The notes under the pieces were generated by a model that saw nothing but the letters and a program-made list of their open reading frames with translations, did no database searches and had not been told where the DNA came from. A stretch of DNA of 64,000 nucleotides from Nemertoderma westbladi (Eukaryota; Xenacoelomorpha; Nemertodermatida; Nemertodermatidae): contig JAUCBJ010001176.1 of the NCBI GenBank assembly GCA_032718475.1, forward strand, positions 55,830 to 119,829, read 5' to 3'. Shown here piece by piece: positions 29,868 through 42,000 of this stretch. A program made the translations under genes and the position numbers. Position 1 is the stretch's first letter. Each line of letters opens with the position of its first letter.

Positions 29868-29975
29868 ACAAGTGGCTGAACTGGTTAGCGCTACTGATGA
29901 AGCCTGATAGGCTGAAACGTACGTATAGAGCGCTGGTTCAACCCCCGGTGACGTGCTTTCTCATTTTTTCCATTT
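29868..29975 (+). mobile_element. tRNA-derived SINE, second family, + copy
   Basis: A box TGGCTGAACTGG (29873-29884) and B box GGTTCAACCCC (29935-29945) are followed by CGGTGACGTGCTTTCTCATT. A reverse-oriented copy at 33428-33560 shares the A-box block and the CCGGTGACGTGCTT tail, showing that it is a dispersed family. It does not fold as a complete tRNA. Confidence 0.65.
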
Positions 29976-30617
29976 CTGAACAAAACCATAACATTACATC
30001 AAAAATATACATACTATACTAGTACCGGGGTGCGGGGTAGTAAACACTCTTAATTTGGGAGACAGGGGGGAAACTGGACGCAAAACCCGCCTGTCGAATT
30101 AATATGCCACCTCAATGTTAAATTCTCAATTTAGGGAAAGGAACAGGTTACAGTGGCACGTTATTTTAACCAAAACAATAAACTGATCATAATAGAACAG
30201 GCTACAGTTTTATTTTTGAGAATAATCAGCTGTTATTTGCGTCGAATTTCCCCTGGAGATGGATGAATTTTTATTGCGTCCAGTTTCCCCCCCCCCCCCC
30301 CCCTATCTGTAATTTGGCGGCATATTAAATGCAATTGAATTTAAATTCAACATTTTGTTGAGTAACTTATCCTGTTCTTATCTTCTCAACTAACTTCGTT
30401 TAATTGTTCGTTATTACCATTAGAGATTTCAATCCTAAATACAGCTGCCAGTAATTTAGCCGTCAAAATATGACGCAAGAAAATATGACGAAACATAATA
30501 TTGTCTTTTCCTAAATTGGTTAATACATTAATATTAGGTTGAACCGATAATTTATTTAATGTAATGTAATTTATGTATCAATTTGTTATATAATCACATA
30601 TCTATTATATTATTACT
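29976..30617. other. Upstream region of the EHD-like gene
   Basis: No ORF. It contains a C-run at about 30287-30303 and AT-rich DNA toward the gene. No TATA box is convincing; promoter and 5' UTR, with any non-coding exon, must lie here or further upstream. Confidence 0.4.
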
Positions 30618-33188
30618 ATGGCTCACTATCATAGCTTTCGAAGAACAAATAGTCTTACTCAGAGCCTGTCTAGTACCATGACTCGCGTGCTTGGAATTGA
30701 TAGCGAGTCGAAAGAGGAGCAACTAATAGAGAAATTTGGCAAGGTGGATGAACTTACCACCATTGCTCAGTGCTTGACACGTACATACGAAGATCTCATT
30801 CGTCCTTTGGAGGGTTACTATAGTTACGACTTTTTCCATTCGACCTCTCTTAGCCAGTCGAACTTTACATCGAAGCCAATGATTCTAGTGGTGGGACAAT
30901 CTTCTGCTGGGAAGACTAGCTTTCTAGAGCATCTGTTGGGGTGCAAGATCCCGTACTCGCGTATAGCTAAAGAGGCGAGCACTGATAAGTTCCAGGTGAT
31001 AGAGTGGGGGGACCGTGTCAGCGACACACTCGGGAACATGTTGTCGGAAGACGATAAACGCCAGTTCCAGGGTTTGAGTTCATTTGGCATAAGTTTCCTT
31101 GACAATCTGCACCTTACTCTGATTAAGAATAGGGTTCTGGAATCAGTCACGGTGATAGATACTCCTGGTATCATTGCAGGCACCCCCCCAACTGAGTACA
31201 ACTATAACGCCGTTTTGTCATGGTTTGCTGATCGGGTTGACAGGATTATACTTCTCCTCGATCCGTACAAACACGCTATCTCCCAAGAATTCCACGAAGC
31301 TTTAGTGGCCTTGCTCGCAAACAGTAAAAAGATCCGTATAGTCGTGAACAAAGCACATCTGCTTTCCCATGAGGACCTTATAAGGGTCTACGGTACAATT
31401 TTGTGGTCATTAAAGTCAGTGTTGAATAATCATGAGGTTCCAAGGATATATGTTGGCTCGTTCACAACAGGTCGCCACTCTGTGGACACGCACAGGGAGC
31501 ACCTCATCGAAAAAGAGCATGCCGAATTGTTCGATGACCTTCGGTCTTTACCCAGAGATGCAGTGAAACGGAATATCGAGGCCCTCATTAAACGCAATAC
31601 CTCCGCCACGATTCATGGATACATTATTAGCCATCTCAGACAGCGGATGGCTATGGCTAACACTTTGACAAGCGGCGCATCCAGACAGACAACAAAACTC
31701 ATAGACGATTTAGATAAGGTCTTCAAGGATATCGGGAAAAGCATAAAAAGACCAGATACAGACTTTCCGGACGTAAAAGAGATGAAGATAAAGCTGAGGG
31801 CGTTTACTGACTTTACTGAATTTCATAGATATAAAAAATCGTTATTTCCCGCCCGAATGTCTGATGTTTTCGGCAAATTGGTGTCAATGGCCAATGACAA
31901 AGCGAACCCCCACGAACAAATGCTGATACGGGGTTCGGTTTTTGACGCAGCAGAGTGTCCGAGATCAAATGTGGAATTTTGGGATGAGTCATGGTCGGAA
32001 GGAGATGGCGAGGAGGGATGGGTCGTCGACAAGTATATGTTCATCTATAAACCGTTGTTTGAGAGTTTGGGTGACCTCGATCATGACAAACGGGCCCCGA
32101 TTAAGCCAACCCAGGCGATATTGAGGTCGTCGGGTCTGAGGAATGAAGACATCGCTAGGGTGTTGGAGTTGGTAAACTGCCGTAAAAAAAGGAAACTCAA
32201 TCTACAAGAGTTCGCGTTGGCTCTATATCTGATACAGAATGTAAAGATGAGGGAGGGTTGCGCACTTCCCAAAACATTACCACCGCATTTAGTACCCCCA
32301 AAACGCCATACGAGACGGCGGTCGAGTGTAGCTGGATCAGTCTCATCGGTAAATAAACAATTCGTCTCAACTAGAAGGAGGAGTCTGGCCAGTGTATCGA
32401 ATAACAGTTCTAGAAATGTCTCGGATTTTGATAGAGATGTGTTACAACCCTCACCGCAACCCAGCCTTGGTCAACTTACTTCTCAAATCCAAGAGCTGTA
32501 TATAGGAAGGAACTCAGGTGATGAAACACCTGATTATGTCACCACCTCGTCCACCCATAGCCGGGTATCCCGGCAGCAAACCTCCCACCACCGGACAAAC
32601 CAAGAACACTCCACCCCCCGATGGGAACATCCTGAGGGTGTAGACAGCTCAGTATACAATCCATCCTCCATCCACCGCCAGGATCATACTCAGAGTGTAG
32701 ACAGCTCAGTATACAATCCATCCTCCATCCACCGCCAGGATCATACTCAGAGTGTAGACAGCTCAGTATACAATCCACCCTCCATCCACCGCCAGGATCA
32801 TACTCAGGGTGTAGACAGCTCGGTATACAATCCACCCTCCATCCACCACCAGGATCATACTCAGGGTGTATACAGCTCGGTATACAATCCACCCTCCATC
32901 CACCACCAGGATCATACTCAGGGTGTAGACAGCTCGATATACAATCCACCCTCCATCCACCGCCAGCTATCCGCCGGAGATGTAGACAGCCCCAAAATGC
33001 AGCCATACGATCCACAGTACGCCCAGCCGTACATAGAAGGGGGCCAACGCGCCGTATCTGAGTCAGGCCGAGTGAAAGCTAGGATGGGAAGACGGAGTAC
33101 CATAGCAGGTATTGATCCCAAACACGCTTACAGCCTCAGTCAGAGGGCAAAACAGCACACAAAATACCCAAAAGGTCCGGAGTCGTAA
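30618..33188 (+). CDS. EHD-like dynamin-family protein with repeat tail, single exon
   Basis: EHD proteins are membrane-tubulating ATPases of endocytic recycling, with a dynamin-type G domain, a helical domain and a C-terminal EH domain. Seen here: SKPMILVVGQSSAGKTSF with the P-loop at 93-102, DTPG at 181-184, NKAH at 244-247 (normally NKxD), EHD-like helical sequence to about 460, an EH domain at about 472-560 ending LPPHLVPPKR, then a Ser/Arg-rich linker and six 19-residue repeats (about 674-781, SSVYNPPSIHRQDHTQ). In the EH domain the second EF-hand loop reads NCRKKRKLNLQEF, so the acidic calcium ligands are gone. The 856-residue length exceeds the usual 530-550 because of the tail. The absence of introns suggests a retrocopy or a divergent paralogue. 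Confidence 0.88.
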   Translation: MAHYHSFRRTNSLTQSLSSTMTRVLGIDSESKEEQLIEKFGKVDELTTIAQCLTRTYEDLIRPLEGYYSYDFFHSTSLSQSNFTSKPMILVVGQSSAGKTSFLEHLLGCKIPYSRIAKEASTDKFQVIEWGDRVSDTLGNMLSEDDKRQFQGLSSFGISFLDNLHLTLIKNRVLESVTVIDTPGIIAGTPPTEYNYNAVLSWFADRVDRIILLLDPYKHAISQEFHEALVALLANSKKIRIVVNKAHLLSHEDLIRVYGTILWSLKSVLNNHEVPRIYVGSFTTGRHSVDTHREHLIEKEHAELFDDLRSLPRDAVKRNIEALIKRNTSATIHGYIISHLRQRMAMANTLTSGASRQTTKLIDDLDKVFKDIGKSIKRPDTDFPDVKEMKIKLRAFTDFTEFHRYKKSLFPARMSDVFGKLVSMANDKANPHEQMLIRGSVFDAAECPRSNVEFWDESWSEGDGEEGWVVDKYMFIYKPLFESLGDLDHDKRAPIKPTQAILRSSGLRNEDIARVLELVNCRKKRKLNLQEFALALYLIQNVKMREGCALPKTLPPHLVPPKRHTRRRSSVAGSVSSVNKQFVSTRRRSLASVSNNSSRNVSDFDRDVLQPSPQPSLGQLTSQIQELYIGRNSGDETPDYVTTSSTHSRVSRQQTSHHRTNQEHSTPRWEHPEGVDSSVYNPSSIHRQDHTQSVDSSVYNPSSIHRQDHTQSVDSSVYNPPSIHRQDHTQGVDSSVYNPPSIHHQDHTQGVYSSVYNPPSIHHQDHTQGVDSSIYNPPSIHRQLSAGDVDSPKMQPYDPQYAQPYIEGGQRAVSESGRVKARMGRRSTIAGIDPKHAYSLSQRAKQHTKYPKGPES
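32638..32960 (+). repeat. 57-bp coding minisatellite, about six copies
   Basis: Period exactly 57 bp (19 codons) in the C-terminal tail of the EHD-like gene, so unit number can change without a frameshift. Variants (ATCCATCC/ATCCACCC, CGCCAGG/CACCAGG, GAGTG/GGGTG) change along the array. Confidence 0.95.
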
Positions 33189-33282
33189 TGATTTTTAAAT
33201 ACTTTCGTAAAATTCTTTACATGAAACAGTTTTTTTTACATCCATCCATGTAGTGAGAAATTTCTGCCATTTTACTAATTGA

Positions 33283-33288
33283 AATAAA
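33283..33288 (+). terminator. Polyadenylation signal of the EHD-like gene
   Basis: AATAAA 95 bp after the stop codon. Confidence 0.65.
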
Positions 33289-33427
33289 GCAATTTAAAAT
33301 TCATCTAACATGTTTTAACTATTCTGGTGTCAGCTTGTCCTTTGTTTTATATTATCCAAATTACATTCTTCCCATTACTATGTATAACGGTATCTAATTG
33401 TTTGTCATGTAATTTTATTCAGAAATA

Positions 33428-33560
33428 GGGAAAATGAGGAAGCACGTCACCGGGGGGATGAACCGGGGATTAGGCCTCAGTATCGCTAACCAGTTCAGCC
33501 ACTTTCGATTTGATGAGGCCCAATAATCTGAATCGTATGTATAACACTGGTTCGACCTTC
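33428..33560 (-). mobile_element. tRNA-derived SINE, second family, minus copy
   Basis: Read on the minus strand it carries TGGCTGAACTGGTTAGCG (A box), CGGTTCATCCC (B-box-like) and CCGGTGACGTGCTTCCTCAT, matching the copy at 29868. The sequence upstream of the A box differs from that copy. Confidence 0.6.
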
Positions 33561-33593
33561 AGAGGCTTTAGTTTCCTGTTTTATTTCAGCTAG

Positions 33594-33656
33594 AGTTCCG
33601 TATAGCACAACACTTTTTAAACCTCAGTCATTGTTATAATGGTAAAACTTTGAGTT
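33594..33656 (+). mobile_element. Truncated arm of foldback family B
   Basis: AGTTCCGTATAG followed by a diverged version of the left arm (ACTTTTTAAACCTCAGTCATTG). It ends exactly where the truncated family A element begins. Confidence 0.55.
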
Positions 33657-34443
33657 CTCACCGTGGTTGTTACCATGAAGCCGGAATTTTCGATTTCGCC
33701 TTTAAATTTTTTTAATACGCGTTTTAAAAAAGTGTCTTTTGCGAAATCGCACCCTCTGTATCATTGCCATTCTTCGCTTTAGTCGTATTTTTTTTCACAT
33801 CAATAGAAAGCTTGCGTTGCAAGGATTCCAAATATGTAACAATGTCTGAATTTCGTTGAGAAACAGCTGAGATATAGGCGTTCAAAGATTGCAAGAATTA
33901 TTATTCGCTGAAGGCCATTTATTCTATTTAATAAATACACAATATTATGGAACAATTTGTTTATGTTTATTAGCTACGCAATATAGATATTGTATAGGAA
34001 TACCGCTGTTGCCTACCAACTCATAAAATAAATAACACGTTCTAGAATTTTGTGTATTTATTAAATAGAATAAATGGCCTTCAGCGGACAATAATTCTTG
34101 CAATCTTTGAATGCCTATATCTCAGCTGTTTCTCAATGAAATTCAGATATTGTTACATATTTGGAATCCTTGCAACGCAAGCTTTCTAATGATATGAAAA
34201 AATTACGACTAAAGTGAAGAATGGCAATGATACAGAGGGTGCGATTTCGCAAAAGACACTTTTTTAAAACGCTTATAAATAAAATTTAAAGGCGAAATCG
34301 AAAATTCCGGCTTCATGGTAACAACCACGGTGAGTTGAACTAGTTGTGTTTCAAATTTCAAGCAATATGATAAAGATTTGTGGAAAAATATGGGGGGGGG
34401 GGTCCGTGTCATCAGAAAATGACACAATATTACGGGTCATGGT
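33657..34443. mobile_element. Foldback element family A, second copy, left arm truncated
   Basis: Homologous to 2883-3792, starting inside its left arm at CTCACCGTGGTTGTTACC and ending at the normal right terminus ATTACGGGTCATGGT. About 120 bp of the left end, including the C-run, is missing. The internal palindrome is preserved, with matching CTATTTAATAAATACACAAT and its complement around the centre. Confidence 0.8.
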
Positions 34444-35558
34444 GTATATATGATAGGGCATTTAATCTTCAATTAAATTTATGTGGAATAATTTATGCGT
34501 CATGGTAGCTAGAAATCTTATTTTGAATGATGATGGAAATTGTCGAAATAAAAGGGATCACTAAAAAACAATTTTGTAATTTTATGAACACTAGCCACCT
34601 TAAAAACACTAGCTCCATAATAAAAAAGAATAGCTAACGTCTCTCAGGTTAAATTATGTTCTAGAACAAAGGTTTTTAGGTGAGTTTCAAAAATTTCAAA
34701 ATTGGGGTGATCCATATCGAATAAGTGCCGAACCGTTACAACCGTTATAAGAGCCGAATACGGAACCGTTACTTTATTTTCAATTTCTGAACAAAATCAC
34801 ATTTAATATATTATTTATTACAGTTGTATTATCAGATCAAACAAGGTGTTCTAGAACTACAAGGCCATGCAGCCGTGCGGGACTGGAGGCAAACCATTTT
34901 TTGTAATATTTCATATTTTATAATCAATAAATTTACAAATACTATAAGAAATTTCAGAAAATTATATTCTTGAAATATAATTTAATTAAAAAAAATTCAA
35001 TTAAACTAATTATTGCGTTTTACGAGTTTTGGATTGGATAAATATTTAAATTCCTGCTTTTTTGAAGATTGATTCGATATTATCTTTGTTTCTCCGCAAA
35101 TGCGGACATTAAAGTCTTTATTGTCCTCAAACTTGGGGACATTAAAGGGGATATTTTAAAGAAAGTATAATTAAAGTATAAGTAGAAGTAGAGTAGAAGT
35201 AGTATATTAAAGTAGAAGTATAATTAAATTAAATTCAAGCCAAGAATTATCAGAAAGGTAATAATCACATAGGTACAATGGAACTATCGACTTCTGGAAC
35301 GCGTCATTAGTAATCTCCATTCCTCTGGTGTGAGATGCTTAAATGGACCAAAATTTAATTAATATTCTTAATCATCTGTTAAGCATTAGAAACCCAGATA
35401 AGTTGACGTAATGTTTAAAATGACGACGTCTATTGTGTTAAAAGGAATATTCTTCGTTTACTTGAATATAATTAATTACTGAAGATATAATAAAATTTCT
35501 TTTGAAAATAAATAAATTAACTACACCTGATAAACTATTTACAAATATATATACACAA
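34444..35558. other. AT-rich intergenic region between convergent genes
   Basis: No supported gene. It includes GCTAGT/TTCTAGAAC words of family B and short AGTAGAAGTA repeats near 35180. It separates the 3' ends of the EHD-like (+) and RIM-BP-like (-) genes. Confidence 0.5.
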
Positions 35559-35564
35559 TTTATT
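35559..35564 (-). terminator. Candidate polyadenylation signal of the RIM-BP-like gene
   Basis: AATAAA on the minus strand, about 250 bp after the stop codon at 35813-35815. Confidence 0.45.
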
Positions 35565-35812
35565 TTCACACATCTTTATAAAAATGGTAGTAGAAAAATG
35601 TTGTAAAGTAGCAAATATATGGAACATAAATATAATAGTAAGGCTGGCACCAAAGATTCAGTTTGATAGTTTCTTTGAATTCCTTCAAAATGGAATCCCA
35701 AATTATACAAAATGTTACTTGATAACATTTAAAGTTTCGCGATCGTCTGTATGACCTTTGTTTGACCTTGAGCTAATTATTCCGCTATATGCATCACGTG
35801 ACTTTAACAGTG

Positions 35813-36001
35813 TCACGTGAGTTCCTCTAGGAAGTTACTGGGAACGAGGCCGGTACGGGTCCCCAAGGTCGCGTGTAGGTAGCCGTCTGGTCGGGCCGCC
35901 CCGAACACGCTGAGAGTGTCCCCGTGACTGAAGCCTAACTCCAGGGAGGGGTACTGATTGGGTGAGTCGGAGCCAGGTTCGTAGTCGTACAGGGCGCGAA
36001 A
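35813..36001 (-). CDS. RIM-BP-like gene, exon 21 (C-terminal SH3 domain and stop)
   Basis: Acceptor CCATAG|TTTCGC, then 62 codons and TGA, phase 0. It encodes FRALYDYEPGSDSPN, then ELGFSHGDTLSVFG, DGYLHA and GLVPSNFLEELT. ALYDYEP, the acidic RT loop, the G-D pair and PSNF are the SH3 hallmarks. The SPN insert and GLVPSNFLEEL match RIM-BP SH3 domains, which bind proline-rich RIM and Ca2+-channel tails. The Trp of the canonical binding surface is replaced by Gly-Tyr, as in RIM-BP-type SH3 domains. Confidence 0.88.
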   Translation of the reverse strand, partial: FRALYDYEPGSDSPNQYPSLELGFSHGDTLSVFGAARPDGYLHATLGTRTGLVPSNFLEELT

Positions 36002-39000
36002 CTATGGAAAGGGAAAGTTAGGCAGTAACTATATTATATGTAGGACATAGCGCGGAAATATATAGAAAGGGAAAGTTAGGCAGTAAATAAAATACATGTT
36101 GGACAGAGCGCGGAAATATATAGAAAGGGAAAGTTAGGCAGTAAATAAAATACATGTTGGACAGAGCGCGGAAATATATAGAAAGGGAAAGTTAGGCAGT
36201 AAATAAAATATATGTAGGACAATGCGCGGAAATATATAGAAAGGGAAAGTTAGGTAGTAAATAAAATATATGTAGGACAGAGCGCGGAAATATATAGAAA
36301 GGGAAAGTTAGGCAGTAACTATAATATATGTAGGATAGAGTGCGGAAATATATAGAAAGGGAAAGTTAGGCAGTAACTATAATATATGTAGGATAGAGTG
36401 CGGAAATATATAGAAAGGGAAAGTTAGGCAGTAACTATAATATATGTAGGATAGAGTGCGGAAATATATAGAAAGGGAAAGTTAGGCAGTAACTATAATA
36501 TATGTAGGACAGAGCGCGGAAATATATAGAAAGGGAAAGTTAGGCAGTAACTATAATATATGTAGGACAGAGCGCGGAAATATATAGAAAGGGAAAGTTA
36601 GGCAGTAACTATAATATATGTAGGATAGAGTGCGGAAATATATAGAAAGGGAAAGTTAGGCAGTAACTATAATATATGTAGGATAGAGTGCGGAAATATA
36701 TAGAAAGGGAAAGTTAGGCAGTAACTATAATATATGTAGGATAGAGTGCGGAAATATATAGAAAGGGAAAGTTAGGCAGTAACTATAATATATGTAGGAC
36801 AGAGCGCGGAAATATATAGAAAGGGAAAGTTAGGCAGTAAATGTAGCATTGGATGGGTGTAAACGATACGCCGACAACCGACTGCCGACAACGACAAATC
36901 TGTAACCTCTTACCATGATTATCGTTTATTGTTTTGGTTGTCGGTTGTCGGCCTAGCGTTTACATCCGCATGGGATTATTACTGGCAATAAGTAATAAAT
37001 AAACGTAACCACATGTTGTCAAGATAAATATACCTGTCTCGGTGGGGCAACGACCTCCAGTGACCTGCTCCCTAGGTTATCGTCCTGCGTTACCATGGGT
37101 ACGTCGTTAGGTTGATACCGTCGCTTAGGAGACGGCGACCTATCATGGCTTTCTTCGCCAGTGTAAACCAACACCGCCAGCTGGAAATCGCAACATAAGT
37201 GAATCGAGATGAAAGAAAATAAATTATTTATGTAAATTATATATATTATAAATAATATAGTTAATTAATAATTATTATAAATCGAGTTAATTAATCATTA
37301 TAAATAGAATAAAGTAATAATTGTTGATATATATAATAATAGTTAACAAACAAACCTCAGATACACTATCCCCGACTCCAACTGTACGAACTCCCAATCT
37401 CTGCACGCAATCCAGATCAATATTCTCTACCAAAGCCTTCGCTCTAAACAAACAATATAATTTATTTAATGAGACACACTAAATTTTACTAAATCACTTG
37501 GCAACAAGTACAATATGTATTTTTCATCCAAACATTACAGTTTTTGATCCTCTTTATATTCAGAGAAAACCCGTAGTTTCAATAATAATACTTCCTCTTA
37601 CATGGAAAATATTATCAAAGAAGATCACAAAAACAATGTATTTATAAAAACTCCGGTGCTAAATGTAATCCTAGTTTATTATCTGCCTAACTCTCCCTTA
37701 TTCACTGACCTATGGGCGCTATCCACCACTGTATGCACTGCCTAACTCTCCCTTATTCACTGACCTATGGGCGCTATCCACCACTGTATGCACTGCCTAA
37801 CTCTCCCTTATTCACTGACCTATGGGCGCTATCCACCACTGTATGCACTGCCTAACTCTCCCTTATTCACTGACCTATGGGCGCTATCCACCACTGTATG
37901 CACTGCCTAACTCTCCCTTATTCACTGACCTATGGGCGCTATCCACCACTGTATGCACTGCCTAACTCTCCCTTATTCACTGACCTATGGGCGCTATCCA
38001 CCACTGTATGCACTGCCTAACTCTCCCTTATTCACTGACCTATGGGCGCTATCCACCACTGTATGCACTGCCTAACTCTCCCTTATTCACTGACCTATGG
38101 GCGCTATCCACCACTGTATGCACCGCCCCATCAACTGTTATCTCGTAACCCTGGACAACCACACCGTTCGATTTGCAGTCCACGTCTAGATCTGGCGGTT
38201 GCCATGTCAACAAGATTCCTCTCCCGGTAACTATGTGCTGTACAGTTAACTTTGTTGGACCTGCGATAAATACAGATTAAATATTAGCGATACAATTGGT
38301 TGAATCCGAACCTAATTCAATAACAACAACTATATTATCTATTAATTAATTTATTTAACTCAGTAATAAATTAATTTCTTACCGGCAGGTTTAATTCCAC
38401 TAGAATCGCCATGACGACCAGATGGTTTCAGTGGTTGGCCGGGTCGCGGAATTCTGCAATTCAATATATCAAAGGCAGATGGGGCTGGATTAGTCCCATC
38501 CAACCTGGATATAAAATAAGTCGTATATTAATAACGTCAATAAAAATTATTATTTTGTTTATAATCAATATGAAGTAACAATAAAGAGTAGAGTAGGCCA
38601 TATACGGTGAGGAAGATAAGATATTATTCGCGTCACTAACTAACTGTACAATCATTCATTATGTAACTCAAACACTCACCTGGCTATAATTGGCTTGTGG
38701 TTACTGGTTTCGTACCCCGAACTCGCAGCCGAATATTGGCTATCGCCAACCCGAATTGGGGTGGATGGGGTGGAGCGACCACTACTCTTTCGGAACTGCG
38801 GGGAACTCCATCTACGTAAACAAATGTACTTTTACTAAATTCTAGAAACTTCCATTCTAAATAGTTGGAATACAGAACTCCATCGAATAATATTATTTAT
38901 TTATATCGCGCCTTTATTAGTAATTACTATATAGGCCTACGTACATTGTTCTAGGAGCTCACCAATCATGTTAAAGGACTTACAATGAATCGTATTATAT

Positions 39001-42000
39001 AAAATGAAATAAAGTTAATCGTCTATCATCCAAGGGAAATACGGAACTTTATAGTTCTTTAGTAACTTTAGTACATTTTTCACATTGATACATACTGTAT
39101 TATATTCAGTATAGTGAGTTAATACATTATTTGTAACAATTCATATATGACTTGTATTTAAATAAATAGGCCATAAATAATAAGATAATATTAAACTCAC
39201 CTAAACTGGGTTGTTGCTGATCTTTCGCTGCCGCTTTCTACGCCAGATATTCTGCGAGTTGGGCTGACAGACCGGGACCTCACAGAGGCCTCGCTGCCCC
39301 CGTCATTACGTTCTATTAGTACGTCGGCTATATGTGGGTATCTGTAATGGAATCAGTAGGATATAGGATACACAACACCCCATAAATGTTATTTAGGTGA
39401 TAGAATTCCCGCATAATATAAAATACCTAAATATGTAATATAAACAGTAAACCACCTCCCCTACCCTACCTGTGTTTAACTTCCCCCAGTAGGGAGTCGG
39501 GTATGCTATACTGCTTGTAGTGGCACTGTAGTCGTTCCAACCAGGCGTGCTCCTGGGCTGCTGTCCGGCCGGTGTCCGGTAAGTCGGACAGCACTGCGGA
39601 CAGCCGTTCGTCCAACCTGAGGATCTCGCTTGTGTTCATTTGCCTCACCGGATCGTGATGATGCTGGTGGTGCATTAGTTTCTCGAAGTGTCTGTTAGTG
39701 CGGGACTGCTTGTCTTGGATATTGGCGTCGAAACGGGACATTCTGTTAATCAATAAAAATTATGATATCGATTGTTGGCTAACCGCAGTAGTTTTACAGC
39801 CCTTACCTGTAAGTTGCGGGGAGACAAAGAAAAACAAATGGAAATAACAAAAAGGCAAAAGAAGGACAATGATAAGAAAATAAACATTAAACAATTCCCC
39901 ACACTCCAATCTGTCCTTTACATATTCGGTATAATTTCACTTTATGTCGTTGTTGTATTTACCTTGTAGGTGACTGTGCGATGTGCTGACTTGTATTTAC
40001 CTTGTAGGTGACTGTACGATGTGCTGACTTGTATTTACCTTGTAGGTGACTGTGCGATGTGCTGACTTGTATTTACCTTGTAGGTGACTGTGCGATGTGC
40101 TGACTTGTATTTACCTTGTAGGTGACTGTGCGATGTGCTGACTTGTATTTACCTTGTAGGTGACTGTGCGATGTGCTGACTTGTATTTACCTTGTAGGTG
40201 ACTGTGCGATGTGCTGACTTGTAGACGAGACTTTGGCATGCGGTGACTTTGCTATCCTCCTGTATCTCTCCTTATACTGCTGGGATTGTAGACGCTCCAT
40301 TTGCAGTTGGTTCGCTGTTTCTTCCAAAGTCTAAATCGGAACACAATCGGAACATTTAGGTGGAACATAATTTATAAGAGAAACATAAATAAGAATTTAA
40401 ATAAATTTAAATAAGAATAATAAAATCATTACAATATAAAATCCTTCAAAACTTATAAGTAGACTTATTGTGCAATATAATTTGAACTTAAATTAATAAA
40501 TATAATACGGCGAAACTGAATTTATGTTAGGTTTTACACTAATTCAATGACAAAGAAATTTATATTTAACATAATCAAAATATTTCGCCACATCACCTTG
40601 CACACAAGTCTCAGACTGGGCACTGCCATCACAGCAGCGAGCAACCTTAAAAACCTCGAATTGTTACTGCACTCTGGGACCAACAAACCAGGAGGCCAAA
40701 CAATTACCTTCACTGGATTCTCCAGGGTACCAGCCTAGATAATGTTAGATGTTTGGTTGTTTATCAGAGGTGATGCAGAACAATGTTTCGAAGTGTGTCG
40801 GCGATGCGTCTTAAAGAAGCCCTATTATCTTATATGTCCATCTGTGTATGTTTGGGGTTGATGTGTGGTGCACTATGATCTTATATGTCCATCTGTGTAT
40901 ATTTGGGGTTGATGTGTGGTGCACTATGATCTTATATGTCCATCTGTGTATGTTTGGGGTTGATGTGTGGTGCACTATGATCTTATATGTCCATCTGTGT
41001 ATGTTTGGGGTTGATGTGTGGTGCACTATGATCTTATATGTCCATCTGTGTATGTTTGGGGTTGATGTGTGGGGGAGAGTGGTGTTGTAGGCGCAAAATT
41101 ATTTTGACCAACCTTTGCTTTCTTGCGGCAGTGCCGTTTAGACCTCTCCAACTCCTTGGCTATTTGTTCTGCTTCTAACGCTCTCACGTGCAACTCGTCG
41201 CGAAGTTTCTCGATCACCAAATCCCGATTAACAATGTCCGTTGCGGCCATGATGGTTCGGGGTGTTCTAGAAAGTAAAATAAGTGGTAATTGCAGATTTT
41301 TTCTAAATATCTGGTTATAAACGACTCGTTGTCTGGTCTGATCTGTTTTTCTACGACAGCACCAGCAAGACTCAATCGCCGTTCAAGAATGGAAGAATGG
41401 CGGGTTTTGGTTTGGCAATAAGGTAAATTGCAATGCAAATTTTGTTTAGGTTATGATTATTCAGCCACAAATGCTGGTGAAACTAAATTCGGTAACTGTG
41501 AAATCTGGGCGAGGAACATATGAATGAGTCGAGCAAAGAATGAACTTGTTTTGACCAAACAAAAATATATTACTATGAAAATCTGCCATGACCTAAATAT
41601 ATTCCACACAATCCCACGTTGTCTTATGATAAGGTGTCGGTAATGTGACTTTTTTTAACATGAACTGTTGTGTTCTTTCTCGGGGCCATCCATTTGCAAC
41701 CAAATGCAACAATTTGTAACACATAATTATTGATTTATCAGACACACACCTTGGACTGGAGATCGAACACCTTGGACTGGAGATCGAATGTTTCTTTATA
41801 TTAGAACCCGATCGCGAAATACGTTTTCTTCCTCTACTTAACGATCTTTCTACCTGGAATATAAAATAGAAACAAAATATGAAGATTGATTATCAGGTCA
41901 TTATATTTACATTGAGTTACAGTAGTTTACAATAATTTATTGGCTACAATAATACACGAATCCATTCCAAGTGGTGTAGCTAAGTTTCATTAAATAAAAA

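Noticed and set aside
4285-29975. Functional tRNA genes at 4285, 8396, 23909 and 29868
   Set aside because: A and B boxes are present, but acceptor, anticodon and T stems do not pair properly. They are SINE heads or tRNA-like segments.
39466-39969. Separate small genes at 39466-39753 (-) and 39772-39969 (+)
   Set aside because: The first is exon 14 of the RIM-BP-like gene with intron read-through at its start; the second lies in the intron without codon bias or support.
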